Origin: Arcicella rigui
GTDB taxonomy: Bacteria > Bacteroidota > Bacteroidia > Cytophagales > Spirosomataceae
Reading direction: 5' to 3'
Assembly (NCBI RefSeq): GCF_034929435.1
Contig: NZ_JAYFUM010000001.1
Coordinates: 62,001 to 126,000 of the forward strand
DNA length: 64,000 nt
Part shown: piece by piece, positions 7,620 to 15,251 of the stretch
Numbering within the stretch: the stretch's first letter is position 1
Layout of the letters: each line of letters starts with the position of its first letter
Translations under genes and position numbers: made by a program
Notes under the pieces: model-generated
Told to the model about the DNA's origin: nothing
The model's input: only the letters and a program-made list of their open reading frames with translations
Database searches by the model: none

Positions 7620-8699
7620 TTAGATGGTTACTTCTTCTTTTACAACGGGCGGTTTTTTGCCAGCCAATTGTCCACAAGCAGCGTCAATATCTTTCCCTCT
7701 TGAACGACGAACATTTACAACCATGTTTTTACTTTCTAAAAACTGAGCAAATTTCGATAAAGTTTGTGGGTCAGTATTGGTATAATTGGCTTCAGCAATT
7801 GGGTTGTACTCGATAATATTGATTTTACAAGGAAACTGTTTGGCAAATTCCCAAAGCTCTTTTGCATCTTGTAACGTATCGTTGAAACGATAGAAAAGAA
7901 TATATTCTAAGGTAATTCTGTTGCCCGTTTTCTTGTAAAAATGCAATAAAGCATCTTTCAGAGCTTCCAAAGTATTGGATTCGTTGATGGGCATAATTTG
8001 ATTACGCTTTTCGTCGTTGGCGGCATGAAGCGAAAGTGCCAAATTGAATTTTACTTCATCATCGCCCAATTTTGTAATCATTTTTGCAATACCAGCCGTA
8101 GAAACTGTAATACGTTTTGGTGACATTCCTAAGCCTTCGGGCGAAGTGATGTAATTGATAGACGACAACACGTTGGCATAATTCAACAAAGGTTCGCCCA
8201 TACCCATATACACAATGTTGGTAAGCGGAGTTTGGTAATGCGATTCTGCTTGGTCACGAATTAAAACTACTTGGTCGTAAATTTCGGCTGGGTCGAGGTT
8301 TCTTTTTCTGTCCATATAACCCGTAGCACAGAATTTACAAGTAAGCGAGCAACCCACTTGCGAAGAAACACAGGCTGTCATTCTATCGTCGGCAGGAATC
8401 AATACACCTTCTACTAAATTATGGTCGAATAATTCAAAGGATGATTTGATGGTTCTGTCTGAACTTACTTGTTTTTCAGATACTTTTACGGCTCTGATGT
8501 CGAAGTTGTTTTCTAACAACTCACGAGTTTTCTTAGAAAGATTAGTCATTTCCTCGAAAGTATGAGCCGATTTTTTCCAAAGCCATTCATAAATTTGTTT
8601 AGCTCTGAAACCCTGTTCGCCATGCTCTGTCAAGAAATCTTTGATTTGAGCCAACGATAATTTACGTATATCTTTTTTGGTGATTGTTGCTTTTTCCAT
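7620..8699 (-). CDS. rlmN: Dual-specificity 23S rRNA/tRNA adenine-C2 methyltransferase RlmN
   Basis: A radical-SAM enzyme that methylates C2 of A2503 in 23S rRNA and A37 of some tRNAs, tuning translation accuracy. From the chosen ATG at 8699 it has 359 residues, the usual length. The radical-SAM cluster motif CSLTCKFC gives Cys117, Cys121 and Cys124; MGMGEPLLN is the SAM-binding GEP motif; ALSLHAANDEKRNQIMP and a late VNVRRSRGKDIDAACGQLA, which holds the second catalytic cysteine, are family signatures. The frame is open 19 codons further upstream, but MEKATITKKDIRKLS is the conserved N-terminus. It is followed at 9 bases by the DUF3291 gene. Confidence 0.97.
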   Translation of the reverse strand: MEKATITKKDIRKLSLAQIKDFLTEHGEQGFRAKQIYEWLWKKSAHTFEEMTNLSKKTRELLENNFDIRAVKVSEKQVSSDRTIKSSFELFDHNLVEGVLIPADDRMTACVSSQVGCSLTCKFCATGYMDRKRNLDPAEIYDQVVLIRDQAESHYQTPLTNIVYMGMGEPLLNYANVLSSINYITSPEGLGMSPKRITVSTAGIAKMITKLGDDEVKFNLALSLHAANDEKRNQIMPINESNTLEALKDALLHFYKKTGNRITLEYILFYRFNDTLQDAKELWEFAKQFPCKINIIEYNPIAEANYTNTDPQTLSKFAQFLESKNMVVNVRRSRGKDIDAACGQLAGKKPPVVKEEVTI

Positions 8700-8802
8700 G
8701 AATTTGGCAATCGTTACTCTGAGTTTTACCGAAAGTAAGATTATTTTTATCGACAAAAAAAGAGCAAAGATTGGCGTCTTTACTCTTTAGGTTAATTTTT
8801 CA

Positions 8803-8833
8803 CAAAGTTAAGGATAAAAACAAACCAAACCAA
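8803..8833 (-). promoter_or_regulatory. Promoter of rlmN
   Basis: On the minus strand TTG (8831-8833) is followed after 20 bases by TAACTTTG (8803-8810). Two further TTTG copies (8821-8829) lie closer. The leader would be about 95 bases. Confidence 0.6.
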
Positions 8834-8894
8834 GATGTTGGTATGGGATTGATAATCAAATGTTTATAAATATTAATATTGTAGCTTTAAAACT

Positions 8895-8927
8895 ATTGAA
8901 GGCATGAATCGAAGTCATGCCTTCAAT
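8895..8927 (-). terminator. Hairpin terminator after the Fe-S protein gene
   Basis: A perfect 13-bp stem, ATTGAAGGCATGA / TCATGCCTTCAAT, with a 7-base loop, 27 bases beyond the stop of the leftward Fe-S gene. The minus-strand tail is only modestly T-rich (ATAGTTTT). Confidence 0.65.
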
Positions 8928-8953
8928 AAACGGTATTTTAGCATAATACTTTC

Positions 8954-9751
8954 TCACTTCATCCCCTCCAACAGCAATTCAGCCAAGTCATATACTTTTA
9001 CAGAATCTTCTTTTTCTTTGTTTTTCACACCGTCCGACATCATTACCATACAAAATGGACAAGCTACGGCAATGGTGCTTGCTCCTGTGGCTAAAGCGTC
9101 TTCAATGCGTTCTATATTGATGTCTTTGTTCCCTTTTTCGGGTTCTTTAAACATTTGTCCGCCGCCAGCACCACAACATAAACCTTTGGTCTTGCAACGT
9201 TTCATTTCTACTAAATCAGCATCTAATGCTTCCAAAACCGAGCGTGGGGCCTCATAAATATCATTGGCACGTCCTAAATAACAAGAATCATGGTAAGTAA
9301 TTTTCTTGCCCTTAAATTCGCCACCGCCTTGTAATTTTATTTTTCCAGCATCAATTAATTGTTGCAAAAAAGTAGAGTGATGAATTACTTCATAATTTCC
9401 GCCCAAAGCTGGATATTCATTTTTTAAAGTATTAAAACAATGTGGACAAGCCGTCACGATTTTTTTTACACCATAACCATCCAATACTTGAATATTCATA
9501 GTGGCTTGCATTTGAAATAGAAATTCGTTTCCTGCTCTGCGTGCGGGGTCACCTGTACAAGATTCTTCTGTGCCAAGTACAGCGAATTTTATCCCAACTT
9601 GATTTAGGATTTTTGTAAAAGCAATCGTTACTTTTTTGTATCGGTCATCAAACGAACCTGCACAACCCACCCAAAACAAAATCTCAGGGCTTTCGCCTGT
9701 ACTCATCATTTCTGCCATTGTTGGCACTTTATATTCTATTTCTTGTGTCAT
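8954..9751 (-). CDS. CCG-domain Fe-S protein (HdrB/GlcF-like)
   Basis: A 265-residue cytoplasmic protein with two cysteine-rich CCG domains as in heterodisulfide reductase subunit B, the GlcF C-terminus and LutA. Motifs: an N-terminal WVGCAGSFDDR, EESCTGDPARR, then CPHCFNTLKNEYP, HDSCYLGR, KGLCCGAGGGQMF and VACPFCMVMMSDG. These cysteines bind an unusual Fe-S cluster used in electron transfer. Its natural partner is the membrane-anchored dicluster ferredoxin protein at 12358-13686; in many Bacteroidetes the two genes are adjacent, whereas here three genes lie between. The electron donor and acceptor are not known; a link to lactate, glycolate or quinone chemistry is only inference. Confidence 0.88.
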   Translation of the reverse strand: MTQEIEYKVPTMAEMMSTGESPEILFWVGCAGSFDDRYKKVTIAFTKILNQVGIKFAVLGTEESCTGDPARRAGNEFLFQMQATMNIQVLDGYGVKKIVTACPHCFNTLKNEYPALGGNYEVIHHSTFLQQLIDAGKIKLQGGGEFKGKKITYHDSCYLGRANDIYEAPRSVLEALDADLVEMKRCKTKGLCCGAGGGQMFKEPEKGNKDINIERIEDALATGASTIAVACPFCMVMMSDGVKNKEKEDSVKVYDLAELLLEGMK

Positions 9752-9774
9752 TTCTTTATTGATAAATCTTTTAT

Positions 9775-9810
9775 TTTGCTGGATAAGTCTTTAAGTTTTC
9801 ACTATATTTG
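9775..9810 (+). promoter_or_regulatory. Orphan plus-strand promoter
   Basis: TTTG (9775-9778) and TATATTTG (9803-9810) lie 24 bases apart on the plus strand, although all genes from 8.9 to 13.7 kb read leftward. It points into the candidate small RNA described next. Confidence 0.5.
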
Positions 9811-9816
9811 CAATGA

Positions 9817-9913
9817 ACAAAGACGTTTTGGACGTTAGGAGGAGGGATAAATATTTTTAGGCACTCGCTCGTTGTTTTTAAAAGGAACTGTCAGGAATGA
9901 TGGTTCTTTTTTA
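9817..9913 (+). ncRNA. Candidate small RNA (about 95 nt)
   Basis: A plus-strand promoter ends at 9810, and a plus-oriented hairpin with a T-run ends at 9913: AAAAGGAAC (9880-9888) pairs with GTTCTTTTT (9903-9911) with one G-U pair. No open frame of useful length lies between. The transcript would overlap the last 20 or so bases of the PBECR gene in antisense. No known RNA family was recognised, and expression is unproven. Confidence 0.35.
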
Positions 9914-10322
9914 TTATACGCATTGAGTTTAGTGCTAACTGTTTTTTCCCTGTTCTCACTTCTTTAATAATTACGTATTTGTCACCAATTATTTTCTGAA
10001 ATTGAAAAACATCTTTTCCCAACTTATTTTTTCCATCATAGAAAACAACATCAGGATTCTCTAAAATTTCAGGGATTAGGGTAAAATCTTCGTCTGTAAT
10101 AGCTACTTGTCCTTTTGGTGTTTCAATTTCAGGTATTCCATGATTTTTAATAATATGTTTTACAGCATAAACATCTATCGAAAACCGATAATTTCTTAGT
10201 TCAATACCTGATTGATTTGTCAAAAGAACAGATAACTCTGGAGATATTTCACCAATAATCAAAACTTTGTTTTTATTTTCGGTGTCTGTTTTTGCTAAGG
10301 TTAGAATTTCGTTTAAATCCAT
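9891..10322 (-). CDS. PBECR (barnase/EndoU/colicin E5-D/RelE-like) nuclease-domain protein
   Basis: A 143-residue protein whose second half resembles the phage-Barnase-EndoU-ColicinE5/D-RelE-like (PBECR) nuclease families. Visible features are AVKHIIKNHG (His at about 54 and 60), GQVAITDEDFTLIPEILENPD and the strand pattern ending KYVIIKEVRTGKKQLALNSM. In that superfamily this fold cuts RNA and is usually attached to phage portal/Mu-F-like proteins or polymorphic toxins. Here it stands alone in a chromosomal operon, 16 bases after the sterol-desaturase-like gene, with no adjacent immunity gene recognised. Whether it is an active RNase, a stress factor or a decayed toxin domain is open. There is no signal peptide. 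Confidence 0.6.
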   Translation of the reverse strand: MDLNEILTLAKTDTENKNKVLIIGEISPELSVLLTNQSGIELRNYRFSIDVYAVKHIIKNHGIPEIETPKGQVAITDEDFTLIPEILENPDVVFYDGKNKLGKDVFQFQKIIGDKYVIIKEVRTGKKQLALNSMRIIKKNHHS

Positions 10323-10338
10323 TGGTATGTATGAAATT

Positions 10339-11214
10339 TTAGTCTCTATTTATTTCCTCCTGCATCTGTTTAGCCGTTTTTCTTGAACCATCGTGACTCC
10401 AACCCGGAGGAGCAAAAATATAGTTGAAAGCGTTTTTCAGTGAACCTGCCTTCCAAACGTCTTTGGCAATATCAATCCACTCGCTGAAAGCAATTTTCAC
10501 AGGATTATAAGTCTTTAAATTGTTGGTCAAACCATAGGTCGGTCGCTCTTCTTCTTCAATAAAAGTACCGAACATTCTATCCCAAATAATCAAAATACCT
10601 GCGTAGTTTTTATCCAAATACTTCACATCCGAACCATGATGCACTCTATGATGCGAAGGCGTATTAAAGATAAATTCAAAAGGTTTCCACATTTTACCAA
10701 TGGTTTCGGTGTGAATCCAATACTGATAAAGCAAGCTAATTTGTTGCATAATCACCACGACGATGGGATGGAAACCAAGAATGGGCATCCACAGATAAAA
10801 AATGAATGAACCCGAAATATTGCCCGTCCAAGTTTGTCGAAGTGCCGTTGCCAAATTATACTTTTCAGATGAATGATGCACTTTGTGCGAAGCCCAGAAG
10901 TATCGAATCAGATGTGCTTCTCTGTGAAACCAATAATAACTAAAGTCATCGGCGAAAAACGCTAAAACCCACATCCACCAAGCCGAACCGTCTAAAGTAA
11001 AAACATGAAAATTTTCGTACAAGTACAAAAAGATAAAAGCGATAAACGTTTTCGTGATTAAGCCCGTGAATAAATTTCCCAAACCCAAAGCGATAGAAGT
11101 AAAAGTGTCTTTTACTTCCAAATAATCTTTTTGTTCACGAGTAATAAAAATTGCCTCAAGAATAACCGTCAGCACAAAAAACGGAACAGCGTATAAAATT
11201 AGATTAGGAGCCAT
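10339..11214 (-). CDS. Sterol desaturase / fatty acid hydroxylase family protein
   Basis: A 291-residue integral membrane di-iron enzyme. Membrane helices lie near residues 4-24, 40-70, 78-95 and 140-167. The histidine boxes that bind the two irons are complete: HREAH (97-101), HKVHH (110-114), H168, and HHRVHH (188-193). Family members hydroxylate or desaturate sterols, fatty acids or carotenoids using oxygen; the substrate here cannot be told. The charged C-terminal tail ends in a predicted helix. It lies 76 bases after the hydrolase gene and 16 bases before the PBECR gene in a leftward run, so a lipid-related operon is plausible. Confidence 0.93.
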   Translation of the reverse strand: MAPNLILYAVPFFVLTVILEAIFITREQKDYLEVKDTFTSIALGLGNLFTGLITKTFIAFIFLYLYENFHVFTLDGSAWWMWVLAFFADDFSYYWFHREAHLIRYFWASHKVHHSSEKYNLATALRQTWTGNISGSFIFYLWMPILGFHPIVVVIMQQISLLYQYWIHTETIGKMWKPFEFIFNTPSHHRVHHGSDVKYLDKNYAGILIIWDRMFGTFIEEEERPTYGLTNNLKTYNPVKIAFSEWIDIAKDVWKAGSLKNAFNYIFAPPGWSHDGSRKTAKQMQEEINRD

Positions 11215-11290
11215 TGAGCGTAATTTGAAAATTTGAAAATGAGCTAAATTTGAAAATAACCGACAACTGAAATCTGATTGCCCAAAGCCT

Positions 11291-12283
11291 TTATTTTAAA
11301 ATTTTATCTAAAAACAGCTCAGTTTTTCTTTGAACGTGTTGATAATCTTTTGATAAAACATAAGAGCCAATCACATGATTTCCAGCATTTGGGAAAACTA
11401 CTTTTTGTTTTTGATTGGTAGCCACGCCTAATTCATCATACATTTTTAGCATCGCTGGCACAGAAACTACTTTGTCTTGTTCTTCTTCATTTTTATAGTA
11501 ATATCCCAAAAAAGTTGGGCATTTTACTTTTGCAAAAGTTTCTGGAGTCATTACGTTTGTCAAGAAATTCTGTAAAGCAATTACGCCATTGATATGATAA
11601 TGCGTACTCCAATATTTGGCATGAATCGGATTGTGAGGAGGGAAGTCTCTTACCTCTGAACCTGTCACCAATTTTGCCATAGCTAATCCCCAATGATTGT
11701 CCAACAATTCGGCATTATTATCAAAAATCTTGATACAAGGTGAGTAGAGTACGATGGCTTTAATTTCTGGATGTTGCGAAGCCAAATACAAAGTCAACGC
11801 TCCGCCGAAAGATGTTCCGACCACGATTACTTCATCTCCCAGTTTTTTGCCAATTGCCAAAGCCTCTTCGGCTGAATTAATAAAATCATCGGCTTTTACG
11901 TTTTTCATTGTAGAATCGCCCAAATCAATGCCATGACCAGCCAAGCGAGCCAAGTACAGATTTGCTCCGTACTTCTTTGCCAAATTGGTATGAACTGGGT
12001 CGCCTTCTTCCTGACTTGCCGAAAAACCGTGGATATATACAATGGCTAATTTTGATTTTACTTTTTTGGCGGTATCAGCCCAAATGATTCTTGCTTCACA
12101 GTCTGGGCGAATGCCTACTACGGCTTTTTCAGCAGTATTGATTTTTGTTTCTAAGTCCGCCAATGAATCTGGCAATTCAAAAGCGGGTACTTTCATCGAA
12201 GGGGCATCAGGCTTTGGCCCCATTAAATAACCAAAAATGCCAACGACAAACAGTATAATTAATACTCTTGATAATGGTTTCAT
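11291..12283 (-). CDS. Alpha/beta hydrolase (monoacylglycerol lipase-like)
   Basis: A 330-residue serine hydrolase. An N-terminal hydrophobic segment (residues 7-21) anchors or exports it; there is no lipobox. The alpha/beta hydrolase core has an oxyanion HGFSAS motif near 85-90, the nucleophile elbow GTSFG with Ser158, a LAGHGID segment typical of lysophospholipase/monoglyceride lipase relatives, and a C-terminal NAGNHV supplying the histidine. Substrate is unknown; an ester lipid is the likeliest. It sits between the membrane Fe-S protein and the sterol-desaturase-like gene, all read leftward with gaps under 80 bases. Confidence 0.88.
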   Translation of the reverse strand: MKPLSRVLIILFVVGIFGYLMGPKPDAPSMKVPAFELPDSLADLETKINTAEKAVVGIRPDCEARIIWADTAKKVKSKLAIVYIHGFSASQEEGDPVHTNLAKKYGANLYLARLAGHGIDLGDSTMKNVKADDFINSAEEALAIGKKLGDEVIVVGTSFGGALTLYLASQHPEIKAIVLYSPCIKIFDNNAELLDNHWGLAMAKLVTGSEVRDFPPHNPIHAKYWSTHYHINGVIALQNFLTNVMTPETFAKVKCPTFLGYYYKNEEEQDKVVSVPAMLKMYDELGVATNQKQKVVFPNAGNHVIGSYVLSKDYQHVQRKTELFLDKILK

Positions 12284-12327
12284 TATTCAAAAATTGTTTT
12301 GTTTCTTACTAAAATAATTTCAGAAAT

Positions 12328-12357
12328 CTCATAGCTCACAGCTCAAAACTCACAGCT
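12328..12357. repeat. AGCTCA-word intergenic repeat
   Basis: A run of near-repeats (CATAGCTCACAGCTCA, then ACTCACAGCT) occupying the end of the 74-base gap between two leftward genes. It belongs to the family discussed at 54083-54464. Confidence 0.7.
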
Positions 12358-13686
12358 TTATTTCACTTCATTCGCCCAATTGAATCTATCCGAAGTCGCA
12401 AATTTCCACGGAGCTTGATTGGTTTCTAAATTTGAAAACATTGCATTCCAAGAAGCTGGAGCATCTGATTCTTCCATGATTTGATAGCGACGCAATTGCA
12501 GAATAATATCTAAAGGCGAAATATTAATCGGACATTCCTGCACGCAAGCATTGCAAGTAGTACAAGCACGCAACTCTTCGGAAGTAATATAGCTTCCGTA
12601 CAAAGCTTTGCCGTCTTCTACAAAAATGCCACCGTTTACAACAAGGTTTCTACCTACTTCTTCAAGTCGGTCACGGGTATCCATCATGATTTTTCGTGGT
12701 GACAAAGCTTTGCCCGTTAAATTGGCAGGACAAGACGAAGTACAGCGACCGCACTCTGTACAAGAATAGGCATCCATTAAGTTTTTCCAAGATAAATCTT
12801 TGATGTCTTTCGCTCCGAAACGAGCAATTTCAGTACTTGCCTCAGTATCAGGCTGTGCCAAACCCAACATAATTTGTACTTCTTTTGTCACTTCTGGCAT
12901 ATTCGGAATTTCGCCTTTTGCTTTCAGATTCGAGAAGTATGTATTCGGGAATGCCAAGAAAATATGTAAATGTTTGGAATAAGTAACGTACAAAGCAAAA
13001 CCCAAAATACCCAAAATATGTAGCCACCAAGCCGTGCGTTCGTAAATAATTAGAGCAGTTTCATTCCAATTGCTGAAAATGGGTTTCAAGAAAGTACTAA
13101 TTACAAAAGAACCCACTGGATGATAATGTTCGTTGCCACGTTCTTGCAAAATGCTATCAACAGCATTCATACTGAGGAGAGCCGTCATTAAAATAATTTC
13201 AGCAAAAAGAATATTATTGGCATCAATGACAGGAAAACCATTTAATTCTCGGTGCCGAGTAGCTTGTAGGCGTTCTACTTTGGTAATATTTCTACGAATC
13301 AAAAACACCACACAAACCAAGAGTACGCCAGCGGCTAATATTTCAAAGAAATTAATCAAGAAAGTATAAAAGCTACCCAAAACAGGAGCAAAAAGCCGAT
13401 GAGTTCCCAAAATACCATCCAATACAATTTCCAGTACTTCAACATTAATCAACAAAAAACCTGCATAAATGACAAAGTGCATAATGCCAACAATGGGGCG
13501 GTCGAACATCTTTTTTTGTCCGAATGCAATGCGTAGCATCGTCTTCAATCGTTCAGAAGGATTATCCGAACGGTCTTCATCTCTGCCCAATAGAATGGTT
13601 TTTTTTATGATTTGTATGCGTTTTGAAATAAAATAAGCCGCCAAACCGAAAGCTGCTACGAAGAGAATTTGTTGGATGATTTGCAT
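12358..13686 (-). CDS. Membrane-anchored dicluster ferredoxin-type Fe-S protein
   Basis: A 442-residue electron-transfer protein. Residues 1-255 hold about five or six membrane helices like the NarI/HdrE-type cytochrome b subunit, with candidate heme-ligand histidines (for example in GIMHFVIYAG and WWLHILG). Residues 300-400 carry two 4Fe-4S motifs, CTECGRCTSSCPANLTGK and CTTCNACVQECPINISP. This pairs with the CCG protein at 8954-9751 to make a quinone-linked Fe-S oxidoreductase like those found beside electron-transfer flavoprotein or acyl-CoA dehydrogenase genes in other bacteria. It is the first gene of the leftward run, with a palindrome 134 bases upstream. Confidence 0.88.
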   Translation of the reverse strand: MQIIQQILFVAAFGLAAYFISKRIQIIKKTILLGRDEDRSDNPSERLKTMLRIAFGQKKMFDRPIVGIMHFVIYAGFLLINVEVLEIVLDGILGTHRLFAPVLGSFYTFLINFFEILAAGVLLVCVVFLIRRNITKVERLQATRHRELNGFPVIDANNILFAEIILMTALLSMNAVDSILQERGNEHYHPVGSFVISTFLKPIFSNWNETALIIYERTAWWLHILGILGFALYVTYSKHLHIFLAFPNTYFSNLKAKGEIPNMPEVTKEVQIMLGLAQPDTEASTEIARFGAKDIKDLSWKNLMDAYSCTECGRCTSSCPANLTGKALSPRKIMMDTRDRLEEVGRNLVVNGGIFVEDGKALYGSYITSEELRACTTCNACVQECPINISPLDIILQLRRYQIMEESDAPASWNAMFSNLETNQAPWKFATSDRFNWANEVK

Positions 13687-13819
13687 AGTTCAGAAAAAAT
13701 AAGTTTTGGTACTTATTTATTTTTAAAATGAATCAGAACCCTTTTTGATGAATTTAAGGTAAATCTTGTACTTTATTTAACAATTTACTGATTTTATTGT
13801 GTGATACAAAGATGTTGAT

Positions 13820-13853
13820 TTTTCAAATAGTATGCAAGCATACTATTTGAAAA
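13820..13853. promoter_or_regulatory. Perfect 16-bp palindrome between divergent genes
   Basis: TTTTCAAATAGTATGC and its exact complement are separated by AA. It lies between the leftward Fe-S operon and rightward tRNA-Phe, about 40 bases before the tRNA promoter. It could be an operator or a hairpin insulating the two transcripts. Confidence 0.55.
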
Positions 13854-13890
13854 TAATTTTAAATTTTTTTGAAATTATTTTCGGAAAATG

Positions 13891-13921
13891 TTTGGTCTTA
13901 AAAAAAAGTTTTCTACCTTTG
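13891..13921 (+). promoter_or_regulatory. Promoter of tRNA-Phe
   Basis: TTTG (13891-13894), a 19-base spacer and TACCTTTG (13914-13921), followed by GCAGTCCC. This is a textbook Bacteroidetes promoter, starting transcription about 20 bases before the mature tRNA. Confidence 0.85.
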
Positions 13922-13947
13922 CAGTCCCGAAACACAGGCGGGATTCA

Positions 13948-14020
13948 GGTGAAGTAGCTCAGTTGGTAGAGCATCGGACTGAAAATCCGTGTGTCGGCGG
14001 TTCGAGTCCGCCCTTTACCA
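13948..14020 (+). tRNA. tRNA-Phe (anticodon GAA)
   Basis: Starts GGTGAAGTAGCTCAGTTGG; the anticodon stem-loop CGGA-CTGAAAA-TCCG presents GAA; the T-arm is GGCGG-TTCGAGT-CCGCC; the acceptor GGTGAAG pairs with CTTTACC (one G-U). Length 73 to the discriminator A. The next bases are CA, so CCA is not complete in the genome. Monocistronic, with its own promoter and terminator. Confidence 0.96.
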
Positions 14021-14022
14021 CA

Positions 14023-14057
14023 AAAAACCCCTTAAACGCAACGTTTGAGGGGTTTTT
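14023..14057 (+). terminator. Terminator of tRNA-Phe
   Basis: CCCCTTAAACG pairs with CGTTTGAGGGG (one T-G) around a CAA loop, preceded by a run of As and followed by TTTTT. Confidence 0.9.
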
Positions 14058-14214
14058 GCTTTTTCGGAGTAGCTTTGGGGGACAGTTTTTTACAAAGAAT
14101 TTCAAACCACCTCCAATTTCAATTCTTTTCCCAGTCCCAATTCCACAATTTTATGCAAGGATTCTTTAAGTCTTGGCTTTAGAAAGAGTCAATTGTTAAT
14201 CCTGAAAATATACT

Positions 14215-14249
14215 TATACTCTTCATCAAATACAGACTAAAAGAGTATA
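14215..14249 (+). promoter_or_regulatory. Inverted repeat over the HipA-like gene promoter
   Basis: TATACTCTT (14215-14223) and its exact complement AAGAGTATA (14241-14249) are 17 bases apart; the right arm overlaps the -7 element TATATTTG (14246-14253). This is the arrangement expected of an operator. Confidence 0.5.
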
Positions 14250-14253
14250 TTTG
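14246..14253 (+). promoter_or_regulatory. Promoter -7 element of the HipA-like gene
   Basis: TATATTTG matches TAnnTTTG, 24 bases before the TTG start. No clear -33 TTTG was found. The leader would be very short or absent. Confidence 0.5.
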
Positions 14254-14277
14254 AGTAAATAAAATAAACGTATTGAC

Positions 14278-15099
14278 TTGCAGATTTACGAGGCTATATC
14301 TTTTCAGGAAATTGTGGGTGTTGGTGGTTCTACTTATCCGTGGCGAGTGTTGGTTGTAGATGAAAATAATCACATCAGACCATTTTTAGTTAAGATATTT
14401 ACGAAACGACAACTCTTACAGCAACATGCTATTGCCAAAGAATTATTTGGTAATGTCTTGGCTCGTGAGTTTGAATTAAATGTTCCAGAAGCAGGGTTAG
14501 TGAATTTTTCAGAACCGTTTGTTGAGTATCAACTCCGACAGGCTGAAAAGGATATACTTTCACAAAGAGATAATGGATTGAAATTTGGTTGTGAGTGGGT
14601 TAATGGAATGCAGATTGTTGATACAAATAACTTAAAATCCCATTTAAAAGATTATGATTTGGCTACCATTTTTGCTTTCGATAACTTTGTACTCAACTTA
14701 GATAGAGGTGGATACCGAAACAAACCCAATCTGTTAGTTAATGATGAACATTTTTTGTTGATTGATCATGAACAACTTTTTTACTTTTCAGATGATGTCA
14801 ATGCTTCCGACAATCCAGTAATCGCAGACTTCAAGAATAATATTTGGAATTATCAGGCTGAAAGACACTTATTTTATCCTTTGTTGAAAAGTTTATCATC
14901 ACGAGCAAAAAAGGATATTTTTGGTACGTTCTGGTATTATCTAAAAAACTTAGATGCTAATATTTTGGATGAGACGGCATTTTTCCTAAGTCAACATCAA
15001 ATTTCGATAGGGAATTTTGATTTGATAAAAGAATATATTTATGAAATAAAGTCCAAACCTGATAAGTTTTGTGATTTATTGATTCAAAAGATTGCTTGA
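14278..15099 (+). CDS. HipA-like (HipA_2) kinase-fold protein
   Basis: A 273-residue cytoplasmic protein resembling the HipA_2 family, compact relatives of the HipA toxin kinase. Features in order: a nucleotide-site lysine in FLVKIF (Lys39), LAREFELNVPEAGLV, KFGCEWVNG corresponding to the FGSRYLPG-type loop, the catalytic segment AFDNFVLNLDRGG with Asp142 followed by NKPNLLV, and the metal-binding LLIDHEQLFYF with Asp163. True HipA phosphorylates glutamyl-tRNA synthetase; the target here is unknown. The frame opens only 5 codons upstream of the TTG, so TTG is the likely start. No HipB-like antitoxin is adjacent; a DUF3037 gene follows, the usual partner of this family. Confidence 0.75.
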   Translation: MQIYEAISFQEIVGVGGSTYPWRVLVVDENNHIRPFLVKIFTKRQLLQQHAIAKELFGNVLAREFELNVPEAGLVNFSEPFVEYQLRQAEKDILSQRDNGLKFGCEWVNGMQIVDTNNLKSHLKDYDLATIFAFDNFVLNLDRGGYRNKPNLLVNDEHFLLIDHEQLFYFSDDVNASDNPVIADFKNNIWNYQAERHLFYPLLKSLSSRAKKDIFGTFWYYLKNLDANILDETAFFLSQHQISIGNFDLIKEYIYEIKSKPDKFCDLLIQKIA

Positions 15100-15138
15100 G
15101 TCAAGCAAGAAGTAAAAGAGTTTGTCTATTTAGTCGTA

Positions 15139-15146
15139 TATATTTG
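15139..15146 (+). promoter_or_regulatory. Promoter -7 element of the DUF3037 gene
   Basis: TATATTTG, identical to the element before the HipA-like gene. It lies in the 152-base gap between the two genes, so the second gene may also be transcribed alone. Confidence 0.4.
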
Positions 15147-15172
15147 GAATTGAAATAGCGAATAAAAATTAC

Positions 15173-15199
15173 CTAATGCCTAAAATTATAGGCAATTAG
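15173..15199 (+). promoter_or_regulatory. Leader hairpin before the DUF3037 gene
   Basis: CTAAT-GCCTA pairs with TAGGC-A-ATTAG, leaving one bulged A and a 6-base loop. It is transcribed in the leader but lacks a T-run, so it is more likely a processing or stability element than a terminator. Confidence 0.4.
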
Positions 15200-15251
15200 A
15201 ATAATAATTTAAAGATTTTAAATCTTAATAAAATAAGGATTGAAACAAAAG

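Noticed and set aside
13888..14169. Plus-strand open frame across tRNA-Phe (GEVAQLVEHRTENPC type)
   Set aside because: Same tRNA translation artefact.
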